This document shows, piece by piece, positions 6,935-15,521 of a DNA stretch of 64,000 nucleotides. The notes beneath the pieces are model-generated. The model was not told the origin of the DNA, made no database searches, and saw only the letters and a list, made by a program, of their open reading frames with translations. The translations under genes and the position numbers were made by a program. The stretch comes from DSVQ01 sp964484765 (GTDB lineage Bacteria > Planctomycetota > Planctomycetia > Planctomycetales > Planctomycetaceae): NCBI GenBank assembly GCA_964484765.1, contig CAZAGI010000038.1, positions 1 through 64,000 on the forward strand, given 5' to 3'. The stretch's first letter is position 1. Each line of letters opens with the position of its first letter.

Positions 6935-8323
6935 ATGTTGCAACTCACCGGTTCCGGAACGGCTCACACCTGCGACGGGATGACCCGCCGCGATTTTCTG
7001 CAGGTTGGTTCACTGGGGGCGATCGGTCTCACGCTGGCCGATCTCGCGGCGATGGAAGCCCGCGCCGCGGCGACCAACGGCAAGCCCGGCCGTGATGACC
7101 GCAGCGTGATCATGATCTTCAACCTCGGGGCACCGAGTCAGCTCGATACGTTCGATCCGAAACCGGAAGCACCGGCGGAAATCCGCGGGCCGTTTCAGGC
7201 GATCAAGACGGCGTCCCCGGCAATCGAGTTGAGCGAAATCCTGCCGAAGCATGCGGCGATCGCGGACAAGTTCTCGCTGATCCGCAGTTGCAATCACAGC
7301 AACCCGGCCGTGCATGATGTCGGCTGGCAGATGATGCAGACCGGCCGTTTCTTTACTGGCGGCATTAACACGCCGCATGCCGGTAGTGTGGCGTCGTATC
7401 TCATGGGTCGCCGCACCGATCTGCCGCCGTTTGTCGTGTTGCCAGAGTTGATGGGTTCCGGCGGCGGCGGGTTGCCAAATGGTCAAGCGGGTGGCTTTCT
7501 CGGCAAAGGCCAAGACCCGTTCGTGTTGAATGCCGACCCGTCGAAACCCGATTTTCAGGTGCCCGATTTGCTGCCGCCGAAGCAGATTGGTGACGTGCGG
7601 ATCGAACGGCGTCGTAAGTTGCGCGACGTGGTCGATTCGACGATTGATGCCTTCGAGAAGAGTGAAAACGCCGCGCTCGTGGACAGCAATTTTCAAGCGG
7701 CGTTCCGCATGATCACCAGCACGCAGGCGCGGGCCGCATTCGATCTCACACAGGAACCGCAATCCGTGCGTGAACGCTATGGCATGACGCGGTTCGGTCA
7801 ATGCTGCCTGCTCGCCCGGCGGCTGGTGGAAGCCGGAGTGCGGTTCGTCACGATCAACACATTCCTGACGGTCTTCAACGAAGTGACTTGGGACATCCAC
7901 GGGACGCTGCCCTTCACGTCAATTGAAGGGATGAAGAACATCGTCGCCCCGATGTACGATCAGGCTTACAGCGCCCTGATCGAAGACCTCGTGCAGCGCG
8001 GAATGCTCGACAACACGCTGGTCTGCAACATGCAGGAATTCGGCCGCACGCCGCGCGTCAACCCGGCGGGCGGTCGCGACCACTGGCCGCAGGTCTGGAC
8101 GAGTTACTTCGCCGGCGGCGGCGTGAAAGGCGGGCAAGTGATCGGCCGCAGCGACCCCATCGGTGGCTTCCCGGCCGAACGCCCCGTCGGCCCCGGTGAA
8201 CTCGTCGGCACCATTTTCCACAGCCTCGGATTCAACACCGAAGACCACCTCCCCGGCCCCGCCGGACGCCCCTTCCCGCTGGTGGATTCGGGGATGAAAC
8301 CGGTGATGGAGTTGTTTTCGTAA
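6935..8323 (+). CDS. DUF1501 domain-containing exported protein
   Basis: A 462-residue protein of the DUF1501 family, which belongs to the alkaline-phosphatase/sulfatase superfamily fold. The N-terminus carries a twin-arginine signal (TRRDFLQ, residues 17-23, followed by a hydrophobic segment ending near residue 50). Family landmarks are present: IMIFNLGAPSQLDTFDPKP, the CLLARRLVEAGVRFVTI block, EFGRTPRVN and a GRDHWPQVW stretch. It is therefore probably folded in the cytoplasm and exported to the periplasm. Members usually sit beside DUF1549/DUF1553 proteins; the nearest here is at 9448. The exact reaction is unknown. The start has GAGGAG 10 bases upstream. Confidence 0.88.
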   Translation: MLQLTGSGTAHTCDGMTRRDFLQVGSLGAIGLTLADLAAMEARAAATNGKPGRDDRSVIMIFNLGAPSQLDTFDPKPEAPAEIRGPFQAIKTASPAIELSEILPKHAAIADKFSLIRSCNHSNPAVHDVGWQMMQTGRFFTGGINTPHAGSVASYLMGRRTDLPPFVVLPELMGSGGGGLPNGQAGGFLGKGQDPFVLNADPSKPDFQVPDLLPPKQIGDVRIERRRKLRDVVDSTIDAFEKSENAALVDSNFQAAFRMITSTQARAAFDLTQEPQSVRERYGMTRFGQCCLLARRLVEAGVRFVTINTFLTVFNEVTWDIHGTLPFTSIEGMKNIVAPMYDQAYSALIEDLVQRGMLDNTLVCNMQEFGRTPRVNPAGGRDHWPQVWTSYFAGGGVKGGQVIGRSDPIGGFPAERPVGPGELVGTIFHSLGFNTEDHLPGPAGRPFPLVDSGMKPVMELFS

Positions 8324-8373
8324 CGTTCACGATGAACGCTTGCGATTAGCGGAATACACACGGAGCCAACACC

Positions 8374-8634
8374 ATGTCCTTAACGATTTCCGATGAACTG
8401 CTCACGGCTGTCAAAGCCGCCTCGGGCAAACCGGTGGAACTCACAGACCCCCAGACGCACCAAACTTACGTGGTCATTCCTGCCACTTTGTATGACGAGT
8501 TAACTGCGGGCGTGCCGCAAAAAATCTTCTCCAAGGACGAGCAGATTCAATTGCTAGTGGAAGCAGGGCTACGCGCTGGCTGGGATGATCCTATCATGGA
8601 CATTTACAACGATCTGGACCCACGTCGCAAATGA
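8374..8634 (+). CDS. putative antitoxin of a MazF-type pair
   Basis: An 86-residue acidic protein directly before a MazF-like toxin; the genes overlap by four bases (ATGA at 8631-8634), the usual arrangement of type II toxin-antitoxin operons. The N-terminus (SLTISDELLTAVKAASGKPVELTD) could fold into a small beta-alpha unit, and the tail (residues 48-86) looks like the extended toxin-binding segment, ending in a charged helix. It does not show a classical MazE AbrB-type domain. The identification rests on position and size rather than on sequence recognition. GGAG is present 10 or so bases before the ATG. Confidence 0.7.
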   Translation: MSLTISDELLTAVKAASGKPVELTDPQTHQTYVVIPATLYDELTAGVPQKIFSKDEQIQLLVEAGLRAGWDDPIMDIYNDLDPRRK

Positions 8635-8987
8635 AAGTCTCTCGAGGCGATATCGTTTTGGTTGATTTTCCCTACAGCGACCAAACAGGCAGCAAGGTGC
8701 GGCCGGCGCTAGTGGTTCAGGATGACCGTTGGAATGCGACACTACAGGACACTGTTCTTGCCGTGATTACGAGTAGCTCTCGGCGATTTGTGGGTGCACC
8801 GACACAGTTCTTCGTTGCACTGGTAAGCGATGAGGGGCAGTCCGCCGGATTGCGAGCCGATTCAGTGGTCGAATGCAATAACCTCGTGACCTATGATACT
8901 TCGTTGATTCTCTTGCATCTTGGAACGTTCTCGAACGTCGCCATGGCGGATGTCGACGACTGCCTTCGAGCCAGTTTAGGGCTGTAG
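8631..8987 (+). CDS. type II toxin, PemK/MazF family endoribonuclease
   Basis: A 118-residue protein of the MazF/PemK family, ribosome-independent mRNA interferases. The N-terminal signature is clear: RGDIVLVDFPYSDQTGSKVRPALVV (residues 5-29, loop and conserved RPALVV strand). The VLAVITSSS strand with its Thr/Ser, and a C-terminal domain with hydrophobic strand LILLHLGTFS, complete the SH3-like barrel. Length is normal. It overlaps its putative antitoxin by four bases, so translation is coupled. Such pairs stabilise genomic regions or act in stress and phage response; which applies here is unknown. Confidence 0.88.
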   Translation: MKVSRGDIVLVDFPYSDQTGSKVRPALVVQDDRWNATLQDTVLAVITSSSRRFVGAPTQFFVALVSDEGQSAGLRADSVVECNNLVTYDTSLILLHLGTFSNVAMADVDDCLRASLGL

Positions 8988-9010
8988 CCTCAACCTTAAC
9001 AGCGGCTGTC

Positions 9011-9403
9011 ATGAACAACCCACCGCGAGCCTCCGATGTCCGGCCGGAAAATCGATCCCGAGTATTCCTGCTCGCGATATTCGGAATCGCGATGGTGTGT
9101 TTGGTACTTCTCGTAACAGGAGCATGGCGTCCCGCGGAGATCGCTGGAAAAACCTTTACGGTTGATGGATCGCGAATCTGGGTCAATGTGGAGCTCCGTG
9201 AGGGCCAAGTTATTGCCCAAGCCCGGGAATTGCGCGGCTGGCAAGAAAATGGTTGGTTTTTCATCCGTTCGTTGGGGACGGCCGAACTACTGCGAGGAGG
9301 TCAGCCGGAAATCACCTATGACGAACCAACAAGTCGAATCGGAATACGAATCGGTGATCAGCAATGGTCAGTGAATGAACGTTCGGGAATCGTTGCGGAC
9401 TGA
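9011..9403 (+). CDS. hypothetical membrane-anchored protein
   Basis: A 130-residue protein with one strong hydrophobic segment (about residues 18-42, VFLLAIFGIAMVCLVLL core) and a beta-rich remainder with alternating charged and aromatic residues. The hydrophobic segment is preceded by arginines, so the C-terminal part is probably outside the cytoplasm. No family is recognised. It begins 23 bases after the toxin gene and may be read from the same transcript. No strong Shine-Dalgarno sequence precedes the ATG. Confidence 0.5.
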   Translation: MNNPPRASDVRPENRSRVFLLAIFGIAMVCLVLLVTGAWRPAEIAGKTFTVDGSRIWVNVELREGQVIAQARELRGWQENGWFFIRSLGTAELLRGGQPEITYDEPTSRIGIRIGDQQWSVNERSGIVAD

Positions 9404-9447
9404 CGACGTTCGCATCGCGTGAATGATTTATCATCGAGGATTCACCT

Positions 9448-11874
9448 GTGAAGTGGCTTTTCTTTCTTGTTGTCTTCTCAACGACGCCTGTCTTTGCGGC
9501 CGACATCGCCATCCTTCCCGCGGACACCACGCTCACCGGTCCCGAAGCCCGGCAGCGGTTGCTGGTGCAGCGAGTGGAAGACGGTCGCATCGGTGTCGAA
9601 CTGCGGAATGGTTTGCAGTTCACATCGTCGAATGAGGTGGTCGTGCGTGTGATCGACGGTGTCCTCACGCCCATTGGCAATGGGCAAGCAATGGTCACCG
9701 TCGCGGCCGAGGGGAAAAGCGTCACCGCGAACGTGGTGGTCGAGAAATTCGATGTGCCGCATGTGTGGAACTATCGCAATCAGGTGCAGTCGGTGTTGTC
9801 GAAGACCGGGTGTAATACCGGGGCGTGTCATGGGGCGTCAGCAGGGAAGAATGGCTTCAAACTGTCGCTGCGGGGGTATGATCCCGAAGGCGATTTTCTC
9901 ACGTTGACCCGGCAGGCGCGGGGGCGACGGATCGTGCCGCATGATCCGGGTCGCAGCTTGCTATTGACCAAACCGACCGGCGCGATTCCGCACAAAGGTG
10001 GATTGCGGTTCCGTGAAGATTCTCTCGAATACCGCGTGATCGCTGAGTGGATCGCCCAGGGGCAACCCGGCCCGACGGCGGACGATCCCAAAGTTTCACG
10101 GCTGGAAATCCTCCCCGCCGGGGTACGACTTTCCGCCGGGGATAAGCAGTCGCTCGTGGTGCGGGCGCACTTCTCCGATGGGCATAGCGAGGATGTCACC
10201 CGATGGGCGAAGTACACTTCCACCAATCACACCGCGTGCAGCGTCGATGACAGCGGCATGGTCACCGTCACCGGCAGCGGGGAAGCGGCCATCGTGGCGT
10301 GGTACCTCGCCCACAATGTCGCGGCGACGGTGACCGTGCCGTATCCACAAGCAGTCTCCCCCGAGGCGTACACGCTGGCCCCGGAAGCGAACATCATCGA
10401 CAAACTCGTGGTCGACAAGCTGCGGGCGCTGAACATGCCCCCGTCGGCGCTCTGCACCGATGGCGAGTTCATCCGCCGCGCGCATCTCGACACCATCGGC
10501 ATGTTACCCACTGCCGAGGAAGCCACGCGGTTCCTCGCCGACACCGACCCGCTGAAACGACAGAAGCTCGTCGATGATCTCCTCACGCGGGCCGAGTTCG
10601 TCGATTACTGGACGTACTTCTGGTCCGACGTGCTGTTGTTAACCGGCGAGCGGCTGCGGCCAGAAGCGTTGAAATCGTTTTCGAACTGGATTCGCGAAAA
10701 AGTGACGGCGAATGCCCCGTGGGACCAGTTCGTCCGTGAGATTGTCATCGCGAAGGGGAGCACGATCGAGAACGGGGCCGCGAACTTCTATGCGCTCCAT
10801 CAAGACCCGCTCGACATGGCCGAAACCACGTCGATGGCGTTCCTCGGCATGTCGATCAACTGTGCCCGCTGCCACGATCACCCACTGGAAAAATGGACCA
10901 ACGACGACTACTACGGCATGGCCAGTCTGTTCGCCCGCGTCCGGGGAAAAGGCTGGGGCGGCGATTTCCGCAGCGGTGACGGCAACCGCACCATCTTCCT
11001 CGCCGACCGGGGTGAACTCATCCAGCCACGCACGGCAAAAGCCCAGTTGCCGCGACCGTTGGACGGGACCGCGCTGACTTTTGAAGACCTCGCCGATCGT
11101 CGCGAGCATCTCGCCCAATGGTTGACTGCCCCGGAGAACCCCTACTTCAGCCGGGCGGTCGCCAATCGCATCTGGGCGAATTACCTTGGTGTGGGACTCG
11201 TCGAAAAAGTCGACGACCTGCGGCTCACCAACCCCGCGAGCAACGAGCATCTGCTGACGGCGCTCGCGGACCATCTCGTACAGAATCAGTACGATCTCAA
11301 ATCGCTGATGCGGTTGATCCTCAACTCCCAGACGTATCAACGCTCCAGTCACGTCCTGCCGGAGAACGCGGCGGATCAACGGTTTTATGCCCGATGTTAC
11401 CCGCGACGATTGAAAGCGGAATTGCTGCTCGATGCGGTGAGTGACGTCACGGGCGTGATGAATACGTTTAAGGATCACCCGGCTGGAACGCGCACCCTGC
11501 AATTGAAGGATGCTTCCGTGGCGTCGTACTTCCTCGACACGTTCGGCCGCCCGGAACGAATCCTCACCTGCACCTGCGAACGGAGCGACGAACCGAGCAT
11601 GACGCAGGTGCTGCACCTCGCCAACGGCAAGACACTGCTGGAAAAGCTGGAAGCCAAAGAGGGCCGGATCGCAAAATGGGTCGACGAGAAAACAACACCG
11701 GAGCAACTCGTCGACCAACTCTTCCTGACCGCGCTGAGCCGGTTGCCGTCCGAGAATGAAAAGTCGCGGCTAGTCGCCGCGCTGACGGAAGTCCCCGAGA
11801 ATGAACGCCGCCCGGTGATCGAAGACCTGATGTGGAGCGTGCTGACCAGCCGCGAGTTTTTGTTTCAGCATTAA
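9448..11874 (+). CDS. Ig-like/DUF1549/DUF1553 exported protein
   Basis: An 808-residue planctomycete surface or periplasmic protein. Residues 1-17 are a Sec signal (MKWLFFLVVFSTTPVFA). A cysteine pair C122-x4-C127-H128 resembles the heme site of the usual planctomycete cytochrome domain but with four rather than two spacer residues. Residues 217-297 look like a bacterial Ig-like (BIG2) domain. DUF1549 spans about 312-500 and includes a CARCHDH motif (C472, C475, H476), followed by DUF1553 at about 555-790. The start is GTG at 9448, with AGGA eight bases upstream. Known proteins of this kind are encoded next to DUF1501 genes; here the DUF1501 gene (6935) lies upstream, separated by a toxin pair. 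Function is unknown; redox chemistry or polymer breakdown is often proposed. Confidence 0.88.
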   Translation: MKWLFFLVVFSTTPVFAADIAILPADTTLTGPEARQRLLVQRVEDGRIGVELRNGLQFTSSNEVVVRVIDGVLTPIGNGQAMVTVAAEGKSVTANVVVEKFDVPHVWNYRNQVQSVLSKTGCNTGACHGASAGKNGFKLSLRGYDPEGDFLTLTRQARGRRIVPHDPGRSLLLTKPTGAIPHKGGLRFREDSLEYRVIAEWIAQGQPGPTADDPKVSRLEILPAGVRLSAGDKQSLVVRAHFSDGHSEDVTRWAKYTSTNHTACSVDDSGMVTVTGSGEAAIVAWYLAHNVAATVTVPYPQAVSPEAYTLAPEANIIDKLVVDKLRALNMPPSALCTDGEFIRRAHLDTIGMLPTAEEATRFLADTDPLKRQKLVDDLLTRAEFVDYWTYFWSDVLLLTGERLRPEALKSFSNWIREKVTANAPWDQFVREIVIAKGSTIENGAANFYALHQDPLDMAETTSMAFLGMSINCARCHDHPLEKWTNDDYYGMASLFARVRGKGWGGDFRSGDGNRTIFLADRGELIQPRTAKAQLPRPLDGTALTFEDLADRREHLAQWLTAPENPYFSRAVANRIWANYLGVGLVEKVDDLRLTNPASNEHLLTALADHLVQNQYDLKSLMRLILNSQTYQRSSHVLPENAADQRFYARCYPRRLKAELLLDAVSDVTGVMNTFKDHPAGTRTLQLKDASVASYFLDTFGRPERILTCTCERSDEPSMTQVLHLANGKTLLEKLEAKEGRIAKWVDEKTTPEQLVDQLFLTALSRLPSENEKSRLVAALTEVPENERRPVIEDLMWSVLTSREFLFQH

Positions 11875-11925
11875 CGGCAAACGGCGCGGAGTCGGCCGCC
11901 ATGTCTAGATGGAAATGCGAGTCCC

Positions 11926-12564
11926 GTGATGTCAACCACTCTTGAACCGCCGAAGCCTGTCGAAGAGCCGGTCCCGCGTTTGTCCGCGGGGGTGCCAACG
12001 GTGCCAATCTATCGTCTGTCGGTGGAACAATATCATCGGATGGCTGAGGTCGGAGTTCTGCACAGTGGCGACCCGCTGGAACTTCTGGAAGGCTGGTTGG
12101 TACCGAAGATGACGGAGAACCCGCCGCACGAATCAACCATTCGTCTCTTGTTTCGTCGCCTACAGCCGCTCATGCCGAGCGATTGGGCAATTGATCTGCA
12201 GAGTCCGATTGAACTGGCCGACAGCGAGCCTGAACCCGATCTCAGCATCGTTCGTTTTACCGAAGACGCGTATTCCGCCCGGCATCCCACCGCAGAAGCC
12301 ATTGGCTTGGTGATTGAAGTGGCGCACACCACGTTGGCCATCGACCGTGGGGTCAAGTGCCGAATCTACGCTGCCGCGGGGATTGCCGAGTATTGGATCG
12401 CCAATCTGGTGGAAGAAATCATTGAGGTGTATACGCTTCCAAATCTCACTATCGGTGGTGCCGCGTATACGCAGCGGCAGGACTACGCGCCAGGACAGTC
12501 CGTCCCATTGGTGCTCGGCGGGAAAACATTGGGTGAGATCGCCGTGGCTGATTTGCTGCCCTGA
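11926..12564 (+). CDS. Uma2 family (DUF820) putative endonuclease
   Basis: A 212-residue protein with a PD-(D/E)xK nuclease-like fold of the Uma2 family, which is expanded in cyanobacteria and planctomycetes. The core motifs are E54 in LELLEGWL, D105 in EPDLSIV, E131 in LVIEVAHTT and K144 in the helix before YAAAGIAEYWI. The start is GTG at 11926, or the adjacent ATG at 11929. It lies between two large exported proteins, but with 50-base gaps on both sides and no obvious functional link. Whether Uma2 proteins cut DNA in vivo is not known; some are thought to derive from transposon-associated proteins. Confidence 0.88.
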   Translation: MMSTTLEPPKPVEEPVPRLSAGVPTVPIYRLSVEQYHRMAEVGVLHSGDPLELLEGWLVPKMTENPPHESTIRLLFRRLQPLMPSDWAIDLQSPIELADSEPEPDLSIVRFTEDAYSARHPTAEAIGLVIEVAHTTLAIDRGVKCRIYAAAGIAEYWIANLVEEIIEVYTLPNLTIGGAAYTQRQDYAPGQSVPLVLGGKTLGEIAVADLLP

Positions 12565-12612
12565 TCCGTGAACATGGTCTGTGAAGTCGGAAATTGAAGA
12601 GAGCCATCCAGC

Positions 12613-15381
12613 ATGTTGCGCACGATGATTGCGATCACATTATTCCTTGGCACGTCCGCCAATGCCGCGGAATCACCCGATTTTGCGGCTTTACAGCCGG
12701 TCTTTCGCACGTACTGCAACGGGTGCCACAATGCGAAAGAAGCCGAAGGCGGGCTGGTGCTCGAAGACTTCGCCCGGGCGATGAAAGGGGGCGAATCCGG
12801 TCCAGCGATTGTTGCGGGGGATCATGCGAAGAGTGGCTTGTGGAAACGGCTGAACGCCACCGATGACACGATGATGCCACCGAAGGATCAACCGCGGCTC
12901 AAACCGGCGGAACTCGCGCTGGTGAAGGCATGGATCGACGCCGGAGCGAAACCACCGGTCGGGGGACTCGCGGCTCAGGGGTTGGTCACACCCAAGATCG
13001 CATTGAAGACGAAGGCCCGTTCGCCCATCACCGCGCTCGCGGTGGACCCGCAGGGACGGTTCCTCGCCATCGCGAAACCGAACATCGTGGAAATCGTGAC
13101 GGCCACGGATCGCAAACCAGTCACACAACTCGTCGGTCATGCGGGGGCGATCGCCGATGTGCAATTCTCGAAGACGGGAGACCGTCTCGTTGTCGCGGCG
13201 GGGGAAACGGGACTCAACGGGGAAGCCACCGTCTGGAATACTGCGGACTGGTCGCGCAGTCTCGTGATCAACGGGCATCGTGACACGCTGTACGCCGTGG
13301 CGATCAGCCCCGATGGCACCGTCATTGCCACGGCAAGTTATGACCGCGACATTCGCACCTGGGATGCCAAAACTGGAGCGGCGATGAAGACGCTCGCTGG
13401 TCATAACGACGCGGTTTACAGCGTCGCCTTTCATCCCGGTGGAAAAATTCTCGCCTCGGCCAGCGGCGACCGCACGATCAAGTTGTGGGATGTGGCGCAG
13501 GGACAGCGGCTCGACACGTTCTCGCAACCGGCGAAAGAACAATACCACATGCAGTTCGCTCCCAACGGGAAGCAACTCGTGGCCGGCGGGGTCGACATGC
13601 GCGTGCGTCTCTGGCAGATTTCCGAGTCTGCTGCGGAAGGGACCAACCCCATCGAATACGCCCGGTTTGCCCACGAAGGTCCAATTCTCCGCACGGTCTT
13701 TTCCTCCGATGGCCGCTTGCTCGCGTCCGCCTCTGAAGACCGCCGTATCAAGCTGTGGGAGACCCGCACTTTCACGCAAGTGGCGATGCTCGAACGGCAA
13801 GCCGACTGGCCGTCTGCGGTCACGTTCTCCCATGACTCGAAGCAGCTCTTTGTCGGTCGCATGAGTGGCGATTTCGCAGCGTACCCGATCGATCCCACAT
13901 GGGCCGACCGGACCAACGATCTCGAAGCGCTGCCCGAATCGCCGACGATCACCGCCACGAGCACTGCTCCGATGCCCGCGGACGTGGCGGAAGTCGAACC
14001 GAACAACGCCGTCGCCGAAGCTCAGCCGCTTAATGTTCCCGCGGTGGTGAAAGCATCCTTCCAAGCGGCGAAAGGAAGTGATTCCGATCTGTATCGGTTC
14101 GACGCCAAAGCCGGACAGGCGTGGATGATTGAAACCAATGCGGCCCGCAGTGGCTCGAAGGCGGACACGAAAGTCGAAATCCTGGATGCGAATGGACAAC
14201 CAGTTCAAAGAGCCTTGCTGCAGGCGGTGCGCGATTCGTACATCAACTTCCGGCCGATCGATTCGTCACAGCTCGAAGTCCGCCTCGATTACTGGGAAGA
14301 GATGGATCTCAACCAGTTGCTCTACATGAATGGCGAAATCTGCAAACTCTACCGGGCACCGCGCGGGCCGGATTCGGGGTTTGAACTCTACCAGAACGCG
14401 GGGAAACGCCGGAATTACTTCGATACCTCCGCGACCGGGCAGGCGAAAGAGCAGCCGGTGTATATCGTGGAAGCCTTTCCGCCCGGAGCGCCGATCGTCG
14501 ACAATGGTCTACCGATCTTCCCGCTGTTCTACATCAACGATGACGACGCGGAGCGCGAACTCGGGACCGATTCACGGTTGACATTCACCGCTCCGAAAGA
14601 CAGCACCTACATCGTGCGCGTCACCGATTCCCGCGGCTTTGTCAGCGACAAGCACACGTATCAACTCACCATCCGCGCGGCGCAGCCGGACTTCCGTGTG
14701 AGTGTCGAAACAATGAATGTGAAACTTCCGGCGGGCAGCGGACAGCGGTTGAAATTTAACGTCGATCGAATTGACAACTTTGATGGACCGATTCGGATCG
14801 ACGTTGCCAATCTCCCGGCAGGGTATCACGTCGCGCAGCCAACGGTCATCGCCGCCGGGCACCTCAACACGTTCAGCGTCATCACCGCCGCGGCGGATGC
14901 TCAACCCGTTGATAAAGAGACATGGGAAAAAGTCGTCGTCAGCGCGACCGCGGAAATCCAAGGGCAGGCGGTGACGAAAACGGTCGGCCACCTCGGTACG
15001 ATCACGCTCGAAAAACCGCCGGCCATTCGCGTGGTCCTCATTCCGGACGATCTCACCACGACAGCGACGGATGGCGGACTGATCATCACCCCCGGTACCA
15101 CGATCACGGGAAAAATCCGCGTCGAACGCAACGGCTTCGACGGCGACGTGCGGCTCGATGTCGACAACCTGCCGCACGGCATCATCGTGGACAACATCGG
15201 TCTGTCCGGCGTGCTGGTCCGAGCGAACGAAACCGAACGCCAGATCTTCCTCACCGCCCGCCCGTGGGTGAGAGAGACCACGCGCTGGATCAACGCCGTC
15301 GCCCAGACGCAGGGTAACCAGGCATCCGCCGCGATTCCATTGCATGTCCGCGCCAATTCAACCGTGGCGGGCACGAAGTGA
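12613..15381 (+). CDS. planctomycete cytochrome-WD40 repeat exported protein
   Basis: A 922-residue exported protein. Residues 1-18 are a Sec signal. A cytochrome-type domain follows, with heme motif CNGCH (C35, C38, H39) and the AEGGLVLEDF and MMPPKD blocks typical of PSCyt1. Residues 135-435 contain six or seven WD40 repeats (for example the TIKLWD and RIKLWE blade ends), forming a beta propeller. Residues 470-560 look like a pre-peptidase C-terminal (PPC) domain (EVEPNNAVAEAQPL, DSDLYRFDAKAGQ), and the rest is a set of Ig-like beta domains. It would place a heme group next to a protein-binding propeller in the periplasm. Partners are unknown. A hairpin follows the stop codon. Confidence 0.88.
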   Translation: MLRTMIAITLFLGTSANAAESPDFAALQPVFRTYCNGCHNAKEAEGGLVLEDFARAMKGGESGPAIVAGDHAKSGLWKRLNATDDTMMPPKDQPRLKPAELALVKAWIDAGAKPPVGGLAAQGLVTPKIALKTKARSPITALAVDPQGRFLAIAKPNIVEIVTATDRKPVTQLVGHAGAIADVQFSKTGDRLVVAAGETGLNGEATVWNTADWSRSLVINGHRDTLYAVAISPDGTVIATASYDRDIRTWDAKTGAAMKTLAGHNDAVYSVAFHPGGKILASASGDRTIKLWDVAQGQRLDTFSQPAKEQYHMQFAPNGKQLVAGGVDMRVRLWQISESAAEGTNPIEYARFAHEGPILRTVFSSDGRLLASASEDRRIKLWETRTFTQVAMLERQADWPSAVTFSHDSKQLFVGRMSGDFAAYPIDPTWADRTNDLEALPESPTITATSTAPMPADVAEVEPNNAVAEAQPLNVPAVVKASFQAAKGSDSDLYRFDAKAGQAWMIETNAARSGSKADTKVEILDANGQPVQRALLQAVRDSYINFRPIDSSQLEVRLDYWEEMDLNQLLYMNGEICKLYRAPRGPDSGFELYQNAGKRRNYFDTSATGQAKEQPVYIVEAFPPGAPIVDNGLPIFPLFYINDDDAERELGTDSRLTFTAPKDSTYIVRVTDSRGFVSDKHTYQLTIRAAQPDFRVSVETMNVKLPAGSGQRLKFNVDRIDNFDGPIRIDVANLPAGYHVAQPTVIAAGHLNTFSVITAAADAQPVDKETWEKVVVSATAEIQGQAVTKTVGHLGTITLEKPPAIRVVLIPDDLTTTATDGGLIITPGTTITGKIRVERNGFDGDVRLDVDNLPHGIIVDNIGLSGVLVRANETERQIFLTARPWVRETTRWINAVAQTQGNQASAAIPLHVRANSTVAGTK

Positions 15382-15386
15382 CGCGC

Positions 15387-15418
15387 GATGCCGGGCTTTT
15401 TCTTCAAAGCCCGGCATC
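15387..15418 (+). terminator. hairpin terminator after the WD40 gene
   Basis: Perfect 13-base arms gatgccgggcttt (15387-15399) and aaagcccggcatc (15406-15418), with a six-base loop, begin six bases after the stop codon. The same GCCCGGCATC stem recurs at 25359-25392. Confidence 0.7.
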
Positions 15419-15481
15419 TGCATTTCGATTTGCACCAAGCGCGAGCAACCGACAATGCGTCGGGACAATTTCACAAATGCA

Positions 15482-15514
15482 AAAGCCGGGCGTCCAAAGC
15501 AGACGCCCGGCTTT
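15482..15514 (-). terminator. hairpin terminator after dapL
   Basis: Perfect 13-base arms aaagccgggcgtc (15482-15494) and gacgcccggcttt (15502-15514) lie eight bases beyond the dapL stop codon. On the minus strand the stem is followed by ttgcatttg, a modest T-rich tract. With the hairpin at 15387 it separates two convergent genes. Confidence 0.7.
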
Positions 15515-15521
15515 GTCTTGA

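Noticed and set aside
10639..11718. 359-codon open frame opposite the Ig-like/DUF1549 gene
   Set aside because: Antisense shadow of a gene with clear domains and signal peptide on the other strand.
12691..14208. 505-codon open frame opposite the WD40 gene
   Set aside because: Antisense shadow of the cytochrome-WD40 gene; composition rich in Arg, His and Pro without domains.
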